A DNA stretch of 64,000 nt from Stutzerimonas frequens (GCF_024448335.1 NZ_JAMOHM010000001.1:248001-312000); one strand, 5' to 3'; positions 14,877 to 24,106 are shown, numbered from the stretch's first letter. Program-made: numbers and translations. The notes: generated by a model from the sequence alone, not told the origin.

Positions 14877-16526
14877 TCACCACAGCCAGCCCAACCAGAG
14901 CAGCAGCACCAGCAGCCAGGCACTGATCGCCAGGGCGCCGCGCTCCCATAGCCGGTTCCAGCGTCGCTCCCGCCTGCGCCAGCGCCCGCGATCGAGCCGC
15001 ACGCTGGGTTCGGGCAGCGGTGGCTGGCGCAGGAGACGCGTCAGGTATGACGATGCCCACAGTGCGGGGTTGGGCATACGCGCGAGATTGGACGGCACCT
15101 GCCAGCGCCGAAACAGCGCCCACCCGGTGAGACCCAGCGCCAGCAGCAACGGCCAAAGCGCTCCCCACAGACCCGCCGGATACAGGCCTGCCAGCAGCGG
15201 ATCGCGCAGCGCCGGCCACAACCACGGCAGCGCCACCGAGGCCAGGCTGAGCAGTACCCAGGGCAGCCATTGCCCGAGCGGCACGCGCGTGCTGACCTGC
15301 TGCTGGTCGCGCCACATCAGCCAGAGTGCGCGCCAGAGCAGCAGTGCGGTGGCGAAGCTGGCCAGCGTCAGCCATGGCGCCCAGGCGGCAAAGGCGCTGT
15401 CGTGCCAGGCGTCCTTGAGCAGGTACTTCACCGCTGCACCACTGGTGAGCGGCGCCCCCATGATCGCCAGCGCCGGCAGGACCAGCAATAACCAACCGAG
15501 GCGTGGCAGGCGCCCCTCGTGAACCATCCCGGCGGCGAGAAACAGCGCACCCTTGGCCAGCCCGTGATGCACGCCAAACAGCACCAGCAGCGTGAGCAGC
15601 GCGGGGGACGGCGCCTCCGCGCTCCAGGCCAACGCGAGGATCATCAGCAGCCAGCCCATCTGGCTCACCGATGACCAGGCCAGCACCGCCTTGGGCTTAG
15701 CGGCGCGCAGTCCCAGCGCAGCGGCATAGAACGCGCCGAACAGGCCGACCACGAGCAACGGCGTGCTCCAGGCCGTCAGCGTTGGATCGGCCTCCGGCAC
15801 ACAGCGCCAGACACCGAGGATGCCGGCCTTGAGCATCGCCCCGGAGAGCACCGCGCTGGCCGGTGCCGGCGCCTCGGGATGGGCCAGTGGCAGCCAGACG
15901 TGCAGCGGCCAGAAGCCGGCCTTCAGCCCGAGCCCGAGCACCAGCAGGGCCAGGGTCAGGTGGTCGATCGGCTGCGCCTGCCAGCTGGCGAAGTCGAAGG
16001 CCAGCGCGGCGCCGTGGCTGCGCAGCAGCAGCCCGGCAAGCAGCAGCATTTCGCCGCCGATCGCCAGTTGCAGATACAGACGCCCGGCGCGCCGCGGCCC
16101 CGGTCCGCCGTGGTGCACGATCAGCCCGTAGGCAGCCAGGCTCATGGCACTGAAGCCGAGATAGAAGCTCAGCGCATCGGTGGCAATGATCAGCAGCAGG
16201 TTGCCGGCCAATGCCAGCTGCCAGAAGACCCAGAAGCGCAGCCGTCCCGCCCCATGGGCCAGGCTGCTGCTGGCGAAAACCGCGGCGCAGCCCCAGAGCA
16301 CGGCGGAAAAGCCCAGCCAGGCGCGAGTCAGCGCATCGTCGGCACCCCAGCGCACGCCTTCCCAAAGCCAGGGCAGCTCCAGTGACGGCGGTGATTGCAG
16401 CGTCGCCAGCAGCGCCGGCAGACAACTCAGCCAGAGCCAGGGCAAGCAGCGTTCGCGCAGCCAGGGCAGCAACGCGCCGCCGAGCAGCGGAGCGAAGGGC
16501 ACCAGCAGCCAGAGCCAGGCGTTCAT
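14877..16526 (-). CDS. Third MrpD-like proton-translocating subunit of the Mrp-type operon
   Basis: 549 residues from MNAWLWLLV; the ATG overlaps the preceding gene's stop by 4 bp. It belongs to the complex-I antiporter-like family (NuoL/M/N, MrpA/D): about 13-14 membrane helices with conserved charged positions in LGFSAMSLAAYGLIVHHGG, LGLGLKAGFWPLHVWLPLAHPEAPAPASAVLSG (Lys and His in the channel) and HHGLAKGALFLAAGMVHE. The C-terminus carries a basic cytosolic loop (RLDRGRWRRRERRWNR) before a last helix. It is the last of eight overlapping genes. It probably conducts H+ as part of the cation/proton antiporter; no quinone-reducing subunit is nearby. Confidence 0.82.
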   Translation of the reverse strand: MNAWLWLLVPFAPLLGGALLPWLRERCLPWLWLSCLPALLATLQSPPSLELPWLWEGVRWGADDALTRAWLGFSAVLWGCAAVFASSSLAHGAGRLRFWVFWQLALAGNLLLIIATDALSFYLGFSAMSLAAYGLIVHHGGPGPRRAGRLYLQLAIGGEMLLLAGLLLRSHGAALAFDFASWQAQPIDHLTLALLVLGLGLKAGFWPLHVWLPLAHPEAPAPASAVLSGAMLKAGILGVWRCVPEADPTLTAWSTPLLVVGLFGAFYAAALGLRAAKPKAVLAWSSVSQMGWLLMILALAWSAEAPSPALLTLLVLFGVHHGLAKGALFLAAGMVHEGRLPRLGWLLLVLPALAIMGAPLTSGAAVKYLLKDAWHDSAFAAWAPWLTLASFATALLLWRALWLMWRDQQQVSTRVPLGQWLPWVLLSLASVALPWLWPALRDPLLAGLYPAGLWGALWPLLLALGLTGWALFRRWQVPSNLARMPNPALWASSYLTRLLRQPPLPEPSVRLDRGRWRRRERRWNRLWERGALAISAWLLVLLLWLGWLW

Positions 16527-18019
16527 ATGGCGAACTCCCGCTCGACGATCAGCTGGCTCCAGCCCAGCGGGCTGAGCGCCGTCGCCGCCAGCAACCCGAC
16601 CAGCAGCGACAGCAACGCGGTGATCAATGGCGGAAGCAGCAGCATCCAGTGGGTCTCGAAGCGCTCGTCGGTCCAGCGGTTCTGGTGCCAGTCGGCGGGC
16701 TCGGCGAACCAGCCGCGCCAGAGCAGCGGCAGGAAGTAGGCGGCGTTGAGCAACGCGGAGCCGAGCAGCACCAGCAGCACCCAGTCCTGCCCGACCTCCA
16801 GTGCGCCAAGCCCGAGCGTCCATTTGCTGATGAAGCCGGCGATCGGCGGTATGCCGATCATGCCCAGCGCGCCCACCGAGAACGCCGTCATGGTCCAGGG
16901 CATGCGCCGGCCGACGCCATCCATCTCGCGGATGCGATGGATGCCCAGGGTCTCGGCGAAGTTGCCCGCGCAGTAGAACAGCGTGACCTTCATCAGCCCC
17001 TGATGCACCAGGTGCACCAGGCCGCCCACCGCGGCGATCGGCCCGAGCAGCGCCACGCCCAGCGTGACATAGGACACCTGACTGATGGTCGAGTAGGCCA
17101 GGCGCTTCTTCAGTTCCTGCTGCTGCATGGCACGCAACGAGCCGTAGAGAATGGTCGCGGCCGCCAGCCAGAGCAGCGGCGTGGTGAGGTCCAGGCGCAG
17201 CAGCGCCTCGGCGCCGAACACGTCGTAGACCACCCGCACGATGCCGAAGGCGCCCGCCTTCACCACCGCCACCGCATGCAACAGCGCGCTGACCGGCGCC
17301 GGCGCGACCATCGCCTGCGGTAGCCAGCCATGCAGCGGGATCAACGCGGCCTTCACGCCGAGGCCGAAGATCAGCAGGGCGAAGGCCACGCGCAGCGTCA
17401 GGTCATGTTCCTCGACCTGTTCCAGCAGGTAGCCGGCGGCCTGGAAATCCGGCGTACCGGCGATGCTGTGCAGCAACGCCACACCCATCAATACCAGGGT
17501 GCCGCCAGCGACCGTGTAGGCCAGATAAATGCGACCGGCGGCCAGCGACTCCGGCGTGCCGCGATGCACCACCAATGGGAAGGTGGCGAGGGTCAGCAGC
17601 TCGTAGAACAGCAGGAAGCTGACCAGGTTGCCGGCCAAGGCCAGGCCGACGGTGGCGCTGACGCACAGGCTGAAGTAGCCGAAGAAGCGCGAGCGCAGCG
17701 GCGAGTTTTCCAGATAGCCGATGGCGTAGACGGTGGTCACCGCCCACAGCAGCGAAGACAGCGCGACGAACAGCAGCGACAGCGCATCGGCCTGCAGCAC
17801 CAGCGGCGCGCCCGGCAGCAGCGGCACGCTGAAACGGTACTCGCTGCCCTGGCTGACGCCGTAGAGCATGCTCGCGACCAGCACCAGCTTGAGCGTCACG
17901 CCGAGCAGGTTGAGGCTCACCCGCAGGCGCTGCTGTTCCTCGCGCAGCGCGAAGATCACGAGGCCCGGCAGCAGCGAACTGAGCACGATGCCCAGCGGCA
18001 ACAGCTCACGCCAGCTCAT
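16523..18019 (-). CDS. Second MrpD-like proton-translocating subunit
   Basis: 498 residues from MSWRELLPLG, overlapping the upstream gene's stop by 4 bp. It is a NuoM/MrpD-type membrane protein with about 14 helices. Key motifs: FLLFYELLTLATFPLVVHRGTPES (Glu of the proton path), LIFGLGVKAALIPLHGWLPQAMVAPAPVSALLHAVAVVKAGAF (Lys, His and the PAPVSALLHA signature) and LVHLVHQGLMKVTLFYCAGN. It resembles the membrane antiporter subunits of Mbh/Mrp complexes more than full MrpA, which would be about 800 residues. Part of the eight-gene operon. Confidence 0.85.
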   Translation of the reverse strand: MSWRELLPLGIVLSSLLPGLVIFALREEQQRLRVSLNLLGVTLKLVLVASMLYGVSQGSEYRFSVPLLPGAPLVLQADALSLLFVALSSLLWAVTTVYAIGYLENSPLRSRFFGYFSLCVSATVGLALAGNLVSFLLFYELLTLATFPLVVHRGTPESLAAGRIYLAYTVAGGTLVLMGVALLHSIAGTPDFQAAGYLLEQVEEHDLTLRVAFALLIFGLGVKAALIPLHGWLPQAMVAPAPVSALLHAVAVVKAGAFGIVRVVYDVFGAEALLRLDLTTPLLWLAAATILYGSLRAMQQQELKKRLAYSTISQVSYVTLGVALLGPIAAVGGLVHLVHQGLMKVTLFYCAGNFAETLGIHRIREMDGVGRRMPWTMTAFSVGALGMIGIPPIAGFISKWTLGLGALEVGQDWVLLVLLGSALLNAAYFLPLLWRGWFAEPADWHQNRWTDERFETHWMLLLPPLITALLSLLVGLLAATALSPLGWSQLIVEREFAI

Positions 18020-19440
18020 CGCCCGAGCCCTCCGAGCCAGAGCAGCAGCGGCTCGCTGATCAGCGCCAGCCCCCAGACCAGCAGCGCCGGCAGCAGGGCC
18101 AGCCACTGCGCCAGGCGATCGGGATGGATGCTCGGTGGGTTCGGCCTGGCGCGATCGAAGCCGTGGGCGACGACGCGGAACACGTAGGCGGCCGACATCA
18201 GCGTGCCGAACAGCGCACCCAGCGCCCAGGGCCAGTGCTGCGGCCGCTCGAACAGTGGCTGCAGCAGCAACCACTTGGCCAGGAAGCCGCCGCTGGGTGG
18301 CAGCCCGACCAGGCTGCCGCCAGCCACGGCGAAGGCGGCCAGGGCGATCGGCACGTTCTGGCTGGCGCCCTTCATGCCGTTGACCCGCTTGCTGCCGAGG
18401 ATGGTCTGCAACTCGCCGGCGGCGAGAAACATCGACACCTTGGCCAGCCCATGGGCCAGCACGAACAGCCACAGCGCCGCATGCAGACGCGGCTCGTCGA
18501 GGTGCAGCAGCAAGCCGAGCGCCAGCAGCGCATAACCCAGCTGGGCGACCGTCGAGTAGGCCACCAGGGTCTTCAGCCGTGGCGCGCGCAGTGCCGACCA
18601 GCCGCCAGCAACCAGCGCCAGCACGCCGGCAGTGCCGAACAGCAGGCCGGCATCGTGACTGAAGGGTGCCGGCGCGATCTCGCTCCAGATCAGCCAGAGG
18701 ATGTAAAGCGGGCCCTTGACCACCAGCGCCGAGAGCAGCGCGCTGACCGCGGTCGGCGCCGCGGCGTGGGCTGGCGGCAACCACAGGTGCAGCGGCCAGA
18801 GTGCGGCCTTGAGCATCAGCCCCACGCTCATCAGCAGCAGTGCCAGATGGGTTGCGCCGTCGGCTTCAGTCAAGCGCGCCAGCAGGGCCAGATCGAGCAG
18901 CCCGTAGCGCCCGTAGATCAGCGCCACGCCAAGCAGGTAGGCCAGCGAGCCGGCCAGCGACAGCAGCAAGTAGTTCAGCGCGGGTTTCCACGCCTTGCGC
19001 CCGGCCAGCGACACCAGCGCCACGGCCACCAGGCTGAGCAGTTCCAGGGTCACGTAGAGGTTGAACAGATCGGCCGACAGCCACAGCGCCGCCAGTGCCG
19101 CGTGCAGCAGGCAGGACAATGGCCAGTAGTCCGCCTTGCCGGTGGCATGGGTGATGCGCGCGGCATATAGCGCCACCAGCAGGTGCAGCCCGGCGGTGAA
19201 TACCAGCAGTAGCGCGGCCAGCGGCGTCAGGCGAAAACGAATCGCCAGCCCCGCCTCCCAGCCGCCGATGAACAGGCTGCGTTCGCCATGGTCGAGCACC
19301 ACCTGCAACGCCATGACCGCCGCCAGGAGCGCGCCGAGGCTCAGCGCGATCACCCAGCGGCCGCCGCGTGCCGGGCGCAGCAGGATCAGCAGCAACGCGC
19401 CGGCCAGGGGCAGCAGCAGGCTGACCATCGCGGCGTTCAC
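18016..19440 (-). CDS. mnhD: MrpD/MnhD-like antiporter subunit
   Basis: 474 residues with a GTG start that overlaps the mnhC stop as GTGA; an ATG four codons later is the alternative. About 14 transmembrane helices. Motifs: DLFNLYVTLELLSLVAVALVSL (the FNLYV-E signature of MrpD), MLKAALWPLHLWLPPAHAAAPTAVSALLSALVVKGPLYI and FVLAHGLAKVSMFLAAGELQ. MrpD is one of the ion-translocating subunits of the multi-subunit Na+(K+)/H+ antiporter, giving alkali and sodium tolerance and pH homeostasis. The position after mnhC matches the standard Mrp order. Confidence 0.9.
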   Translation of the reverse strand: MNAAMVSLLLPLAGALLLILLRPARGGRWVIALSLGALLAAVMALQVVLDHGERSLFIGGWEAGLAIRFRLTPLAALLLVFTAGLHLLVALYAARITHATGKADYWPLSCLLHAALAALWLSADLFNLYVTLELLSLVAVALVSLAGRKAWKPALNYLLLSLAGSLAYLLGVALIYGRYGLLDLALLARLTEADGATHLALLLMSVGLMLKAALWPLHLWLPPAHAAAPTAVSALLSALVVKGPLYILWLIWSEIAPAPFSHDAGLLFGTAGVLALVAGGWSALRAPRLKTLVAYSTVAQLGYALLALGLLLHLDEPRLHAALWLFVLAHGLAKVSMFLAAGELQTILGSKRVNGMKGASQNVPIALAAFAVAGGSLVGLPPSGGFLAKWLLLQPLFERPQHWPWALGALFGTLMSAAYVFRVVAHGFDRARPNPPSIHPDRLAQWLALLPALLVWGLALISEPLLLWLGGLGR

Positions 19441-19712
19441 CGCTTGGTCTCCGACGCCAGCGCACTGCTCAGGCGCAGCGCCAGCGCGGTGGCACTGACG
19501 GCGACCACCAGCCCGGTGACCACCAGCGCCACCAGCAGCGGGTCGCTCGGATCATGACGCGCCGCCAGGGCGATCATCACCAGGAACACACCACTGCCCA
19601 TCAGGTTGATGGCGATGATCCGCCGTAGTGCGTGACGCAGCGTCAGCAGGCCGTGCAGACCGAGCAGCCAGAGGGCGAAACCGATGGCGATCCAGAACAG
19701 CGTGGCGCTCAT
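19437..19712 (-). CDS. mnhC: MrpC/MnhC subunit (NuoK-like)
   Basis: 91 residues with three membrane helices, the size and topology of NuoK-like MrpC. Conserved features: RRIIAINLMGSGVFLVMIALA, then DPLLVALVVTGLVVAVSATALALRL, matching the DP.PQALVLTAIVIG-type segment of the family. It overlaps both neighbours by 4 bp (TGA/ATG type), so translation is coupled. Confidence 0.9.
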   Translation of the reverse strand: MSATLFWIAIGFALWLLGLHGLLTLRHALRRIIAINLMGSGVFLVMIALAARHDPSDPLLVALVVTGLVVAVSATALALRLSSALASETKR

Positions 19713-20617
19713 GACTGCGGCTCCGGATCGTCGCCGATCACCAGCAGGCTCAGGCTGGCGGCGATGGACAGCGTCGCCGCGGCCTCGATGAAGACGATCA
19801 GCGGCTTGGCCCAGCCGACCGGGTAATGCAGCCAGCCATCGCCGAACCAGGCACAGGCGGCGGCCACGCCGACGAACAGCAGCAGCCCGATCAGCACCAG
19901 CAGGCGCAGCGGCCAGAAACTCCAGTACAGCGCCGGCAGCGCACCCGCCAGGCGCAGCAGGACGATGCCGGAAGCCAGCAGCGCGCCAGCCTGAAATGCG
20001 CCACCCGGCGAGGCCGCACCGCGCCAGAGCACATAGCCGCCGGCGAGCACCAGCAGCGGCGCTAGGGTGCGGCCCCAGGCGCGCAACAATGGCCAGGGCT
20101 CGCTCAGCTGCGGCTGCAGCGTGCCGAGCTGGCGCGCGCCAAGCAACGCCAGCAGCAGCACCGCCAGTTCCAGCAAGGTGTCCCAGGCACGGAAGTTCAG
20201 CAGCACCGCCGTCACCGGATGCTCAACGCCGCTCTGTGCCAGCGCAGCATCGATTTGCGCCGGAACGCCTGGCTGCAACTCGGCCAGCGGCGCCAGCTGG
20301 GGCAACACCATCAACAAGAGCGGCAGCAGCACCGCCACCGCGGCCAGACGCCGGCGGCGCGACAGCTGCGGCTCGCTGCCGGCCCGGGGCTGGCGCGCCA
20401 GCGCGGCGAACAGCAGCACACCGGTCAGCCCGGCACCGATCGCGGCTTCGGCCAGCGCCAGGTCGGCGGCTCCCAGCCGCGCCCAGACCAGCGCCAGCAC
20501 CAGGCCAAAGGCGATGAACAGCAGCACGCCGGCATATAGCTGGCGTACATGCAGCGCGCCGCCGGCCAGCCCGAGCAGCAACAGGCCGAGCACTGCATCG
20601 AGCAGCCAGTCAGTCAT
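19709..20617 (-). CDS. mnhB: MrpB-type subunit fused to a MrpA C-terminal (DUF4040/MbhD) domain
   Basis: 302 residues. Residues 1-75 form three helices (LDAVLGLLLLGLAGGALHVRQLYAGVLLF, ADLALAEAAIGAGLTGVLLF) typical of the DUF4040/MbhD module normally found at the C-terminal end of MrpA. Residues about 150-290 form the MnhB domain (RAWDTLLELAVLLLALLGARQLG, GGAFQAGALLASGIVLL). The gene therefore supplies in one chain the tail of MrpA plus MrpB, while no full-length MrpA exists in this operon. This resembles the modular Mbh/Mrp arrangement of archaea and some other bacteria. Confidence 0.85.
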   Translation of the reverse strand: MTDWLLDAVLGLLLLGLAGGALHVRQLYAGVLLFIAFGLVLALVWARLGAADLALAEAAIGAGLTGVLLFAALARQPRAGSEPQLSRRRRLAAVAVLLPLLLMVLPQLAPLAELQPGVPAQIDAALAQSGVEHPVTAVLLNFRAWDTLLELAVLLLALLGARQLGTLQPQLSEPWPLLRAWGRTLAPLLVLAGGYVLWRGAASPGGAFQAGALLASGIVLLRLAGALPALYWSFWPLRLLVLIGLLLFVGVAAACAWFGDGWLHYPVGWAKPLIVFIEAAATLSIAASLSLLVIGDDPEPQS

Positions 20618-20903
20618 CCTCGCCCTCCTCGCCGGCCTGGCGCGCCAGCAACTGGCAGGCGGTGGCGCCGGATGCCAGCACCAGCAGCCAGATCAGCAGC
20701 ATCTGCGCCACTTCCAGCAGGCTCGTCGCACGCAGCGCGAGCCCGGCGACCACCAGGCCGAGGCCGAGGGTATCGGCCTTGGTCAGCGCATGCAGCCGGC
20801 TCAGGGTATCGGGAAAGCGCAGCAGGCCGACGCTGCCGGCAAAGAAGAACAGCAGGCCGCCGGCCAAGAGCAGCCAGCTGAAGACACTCAGCAGCTCATT
20901 CAT
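20610..20903 (-). CDS. mnhG: MrpG/MnhG subunit
   Basis: 97 residues from MNELLSVFSW. Three membrane helices, with the family signature FFFAGSVGLLRFPDTLSRLHALTKADTLGLGLVVAGLAL (the LRFPDxxxRxHAxTK motif of MnhG). The start overlaps the mnhF end by 8 bp and the stop overlaps the next gene by 8 bp. It is required for assembly of the Mrp complex. Confidence 0.92.
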   Translation of the reverse strand: MNELLSVFSWLLLAGGLLFFFAGSVGLLRFPDTLSRLHALTKADTLGLGLVVAGLALRATSLLEVAQMLLIWLLVLASGATACQLLARQAGEEGEDD

Positions 20904-21147
20904 GGCGACTGCGCCGCAACAGTTGCACCAGCGCGGCGCTGACGATCGCCGCCAGCAGTGCCAGCACCAGCGCCGCATCGCGCAACGCCGGCGCGCCCTG
21001 CCACTGCGCCAGCACCAGCAACAGCGCGGTGCCAGTGGTGCCGAACAGCTGCACGGCGAGCAACCTGTCGACCCGGCCGGGCCCGAGCAGCACGCGCCAA
21101 AGCCCGACCAACAAGGTCAGCAGCAGGAGCGCCGCGAAGACCGCCAT
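20896..21147 (-). CDS. mnhF: MrpF/MnhF subunit
   Basis: 83 residues from the ATG in TGATGG, which overlaps the mnhE stop by one base; a GTG one codon upstream is also possible. Three membrane helices with the MrpF signature LLGPGRVDRLLAVQLFGTTGTALLLVLA (GPxxxDRxxAxxxxGT). The start is coupled to mnhE translation and the end overlaps mnhG. Confidence 0.9.
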   Translation of the reverse strand: MAVFAALLLLTLLVGLWRVLLGPGRVDRLLAVQLFGTTGTALLLVLAQWQGAPALRDAALVLALLAAIVSAALVQLLRRSRHE

Positions 21148-21638
21148 CACGACGCATCCCCTGCAGCGAGCAGCTGATCGAGGCGTTGCTCCAGCTCATC
21201 GACGGCGGCCTGCCAGGGCTGGCGCTCGTCCAGCACGTGCACCCACATCCGATCGCCGTCGATGCGTGAAGCCAGTGTGCCGGGCAGCAGCCCGACCATC
21301 GCCGACAGCAGCAGGCGCACCCGCGGCGAACGGCTGCTGAAGGCGTAGGGATGCCATGCCGGCTGCAGCGGGCAGCTCGGCCGCAGGGCACGAAGGGCCA
21401 CGTCCCAGCCACCCAGCAGCATGTGCTTGAGAAACAGCCCGACAAACGCCGGCAGCGCAGCCAGCCGGATAGTCAGCGGCCGCAACCCAAGCCAGAGGCT
21501 CAGGGCAACCGCCAGCAGCACCGTCGGCGCACCCAGCAACCAACCCTGCCCGGCGGCGAACAGGGCCCAGAGCGCGGCGTAGATCAGCAACCAGAAGAGC
21601 GCGTCGGCAGCTCCGCGACGCAGTGCGGCGTGGCTCAT
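21147..21638 (-). CDS. mnhE: MrpE/MnhE subunit, first gene of the Mrp-type operon
   Basis: 163 residues from MSHAALRRGA, with AAGGAG 6 bp upstream; this decides the start against open frame running further upstream. Two or three N-terminal helices (FWLLIYAALWALFAA, TVLLAVALSLWLGL), then the MnhE soluble region with PYAFSSRSPRVRLLLSAMVGLLPGTLASRIDGDRMWVHVLDE. It opens the operon E-F-G-(A'B)-C-D-D-D, whose eight genes all overlap or abut. The promoter must lie in the 400-bp region upstream. Confidence 0.88.
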   Translation of the reverse strand: MSHAALRRGAADALFWLLIYAALWALFAAGQGWLLGAPTVLLAVALSLWLGLRPLTIRLAALPAFVGLFLKHMLLGGWDVALRALRPSCPLQPAWHPYAFSSRSPRVRLLLSAMVGLLPGTLASRIDGDRMWVHVLDERQPWQAAVDELEQRLDQLLAAGDAS

Positions 21639-22042
21639 CCCATTCTCCTTGGCATTCCGATCTTTGTAACAAGTCGAGGCCAAGAGTTCGCCGCTGTCCA
21701 TATTCCGCGGCGAAATGCGTTGTATCAGCAGATTGCCGCTCGGCTTGGCGCTTCGCCGCGAGACAGACGGGACGACCAGAACAGACACGGGGCCTGGCTC
21801 CGATACCGCAGGCTGAACGCCCGGTACGACGAGCACCCATGAGGGCATTGAAGGACAGCGATGCCGCTGGCATACCGCATGCCGGGAACCCCGGGTGCGT
21901 GCAATCGCGGTGATGCTGGTCGGCCAGGGCACTAGGCGCTGAGTCAGCTGCCGCTTCTGGAGTTACAACCGCTAACCGTCAATTTGGTCGGCGTAGCGGC
22001 GCTGCGGCCTTCGCCCGCCGACCTGGTGTCGCGACGGCGAAG
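21639..22042. other. 404-bp intergenic region upstream of the Mrp-type operon
   Basis: No convincing gene is seen. Reading frames here lack plausible starts or composition. It must contain the promoter of the leftward Mrp-type operon and the end of the DUF2628 gene transcript. I see no clear terminator, tRNA or operator. Confidence 0.6.
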
Positions 22043-22471
22043 CTACAGCCAGCCGTTGTCGCCAAGTACCTGGCTCTTATAGAAATCGAGATTGGCACGC
22101 ATGGCGAACACGCCAGCGACACCATAGGAAAGGAAGCGCGCGAACTCGCCATAGCCCAACGCATCAAGCCCCATGATGATCAGGCTGACCGCGATCAGTG
22201 CCAGCAACGTATAGCTAACCGCCCGACGCCACATGCCCTTGGCCAGGTAGTACAGCGGCCCGAACAAAAAGGCGAGGATGTTGAACGCCATGGCTTTGCG
22301 CCGCTCGGCGGCAGGCAGACTCTTGAATGCTGGCAGGCGTGGCCCTCCAGCCTGGGCAATGGCAATGAAACGCCGTTTCCAGGCGTCGGAAACGGGCAAT
22401 GCATCGATCCGGTGCGTCTCATCGGCGGCCAGCGTGGCAGCGGGTGGTGCGTAAGGATTGTGGATACTCAT
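22043..22471 (-). CDS. DUF2628 domain membrane protein
   Basis: 142 residues; a very good AAGGAGG sits 6 bp before the ATG. Soluble N-terminal part of about 65 residues with WKRRFIAIAQAGGPRLPAFKSLPAAERRKAMAFN, then a helix pair (ILAFLFGPLYYLAKGMWRRAVSYTLLALIAVSLIIMG) and a further helix. The FGPLYYLAKGMWRRA segment is the hallmark of DUF2628. Function is unknown; members are inner-membrane proteins. It stands alone, with the convergent Mrp operon promoter region on one side. Confidence 0.8.
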   Translation of the reverse strand: MSIHNPYAPPAATLAADETHRIDALPVSDAWKRRFIAIAQAGGPRLPAFKSLPAAERRKAMAFNILAFLFGPLYYLAKGMWRRAVSYTLLALIAVSLIIMGLDALGYGEFARFLSYGVAGVFAMRANLDFYKSQVLGDNGWL

Positions 22472-22584
22472 GAAACCTCCTTGTTGTCGAGCGCCCTATC
22501 ATCGCGGCCGCCGTCGATCCTCGCCAATCGAAGTGCCAGCAGCGTGCTGCACCGCATATTTCTCGCGATCTGCAGGCGCCGCGC

Positions 22585-23237
22585 TCAGCGCAGGTAGCGC
22601 ACGAACCAGTCGCCGGCCAGCTGGGCAACCTCTTCCAGCGTGCCGTGCTCCTCGAACAGGTGGCTGGCACCGGGCACCACCACCAGTTGATGTTCGCATT
22701 GCAAACGTGCCGCGGCGGCGCGGTTGAGTTCGAGCACCTCCAGATCGCGGCTGCCGACGATGAACAGCGAAGCCGCCCGCACCCCGCCAGCGAAGGCTCG
22801 GCCAGATCGACACGGCCGCCGCGCGAGACCACCGCCGCGATGTCCGCCGGGCGTGACGCCGCGGTGGTAAGGGCCGCGGCGGCACCGGTGCTGGCGCCGA
22901 ACAGGCCGATGCGCAGTTCGCGCAGCTGCGCATCGCTGCTCAACTGGTCGACCACGCCAGTCAGGCGCTGGCTGAGCAGCGGAATGTCGAAGCGCAGCTG
23001 GCGGGTGATCTCGTCGATGGGTTGTTCGTGCTTGGTCAGCAGGTCGAACAGCAAGGTGCCCAGGCCCAACTCGTTGAAGCGCCGCGCCACGCTCTGGTTG
23101 CGTGGGCTGTGCCGGCTGCTGCCGCTGCCGTGGACGAACACCACCAGCCCGGTGGCATGCGGCGGCAGACAGAGGTCGCCATGCAGGCGGGCCTTGCCGA
23201 GGGTGAAGCGCATCGGTGTCGATGAAGGTTGGCTCAT
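22585..23237 (-). pseudogene. Alpha/beta hydrolase (dienelactone-hydrolase-like), frameshifted
   Basis: The first 150 codons from MSQPSSTPMRF read as a hydrolase: LVVFVHGSGSSRHSPRN (oxyanion region) and GLFGASTGAAAAL (nucleophile Ser elbow). After VDLAEPSLAG the frame loses sense, while the neighbouring frame gives the expected end: VRAASLFIVGSRDLEVLELN (acid Asp), PGASHLFEEHGTLEEVAQLA (catalytic His), then a stop at 22585. The switch is at a run of four C (plus strand 22782-22785); one more base would restore a 217-residue enzyme. The start overlaps the phosphoribosyltransferase stop by 4 bp, a pairing often seen with this hydrolase. Sequencing error or real mutation cannot be told apart here. 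Confidence 0.82.
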
Positions 23238-23902
23238 GCTGGCTGCCCTCCGCTGCTCCAGGCGCGCCGCAGCAAATCGACCACCAGCTGGTCCGGGGTC
23301 TGGTCGAAATTCTGATACCAGCGGCCAATGGCGTAGAGGTCGTGGGGCATGTGCAAGCAGACGACACGGTCGGCCAGCGGCTCCAGCTGTGCGACGCTTT
23401 CCGGCGCCGCCACCGGCACCGCCACGGTGATGCTCGCCGGCTCCAGCTGGCGCACCGCCTTCACCGCAGCACGCATGGTGGCGCCGGTGGCCAACCCGTC
23501 GTCCACCAGGATCACCGCGCGCCCGGCGACCACCGGCCGCGGACGGTCGCCGCGATAGGCCTGTTCGCGGCGCTGCAGCTCGTGGCTCTCCTGAGCGATG
23601 GTGCCGTCGATCTCGGCCTTGGAGACGTGCACGTAGCGCACGATGTCCTCATTCATCACCCGCACGCCGCCACTGGCAATGGCGCCCATGGCCAGCTCGC
23701 GATTGCCCGGCGTGCCGAGCTTGCGCACGACCAGGATGTCCAGCTCCAGGCCGAGGCGCTGCGCCACTTCGAACGCCACCGGCACACCGCCGCGCGGCAG
23801 CGCCAGCACCAGGGCATCGGTCCAGTCGTCCTCCTGCGCGAGCCGCTCGGCCAATGCCTCGCCTGCATATACTCGATCAGGGAAAGGGATCTTCAGGGTC
23901 AT
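23234..23902 (-). CDS. Phosphoribosyltransferase-domain protein
   Basis: 222 residues; GAGGAACC precedes the ATG. It is a type I PRTase fold: LVLALPRGGVPVAFEVAQRLGLELDILVVRKLG at residues 30-63, and the PRPP-binding motif AVILVDDGLATGATMRAAVKAVR near residue 130. The C-terminal PHDLYAIGRWYQNFDQTPDQLVVDLL is typical of the stand-alone bacterial subgroup that is often fused or adjacent to a dienelactone-hydrolase-like protein, as here. The true substrate of this subgroup is not established. Confidence 0.87.
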   Translation of the reverse strand: MTLKIPFPDRVYAGEALAERLAQEDDWTDALVLALPRGGVPVAFEVAQRLGLELDILVVRKLGTPGNRELAMGAIASGGVRVMNEDIVRYVHVSKAEIDGTIAQESHELQRREQAYRGDRPRPVVAGRAVILVDDGLATGATMRAAVKAVRQLEPASITVAVPVAAPESVAQLEPLADRVVCLHMPHDLYAIGRWYQNFDQTPDQLVVDLLRRAWSSGGQPA

Positions 23903-24106
23903 GGCCGGTTCCTCGCTACGCTGCCGATTGCAATGGAGTCTGGCTCAAGAATGGGAGGTCCGTGGACTGCTGCGACAAACAACGCGGTCGCCACTGATCG
24001 GTGCAGGTACGAAAGGCATTGCCGTCATATGCCTGGCGCCATTAAAGTGCCATTATTGCGACCGTGCCGCTCGGCCGGCGCGACCTCTGCCAGCGGAAGG
24101 ATACCC

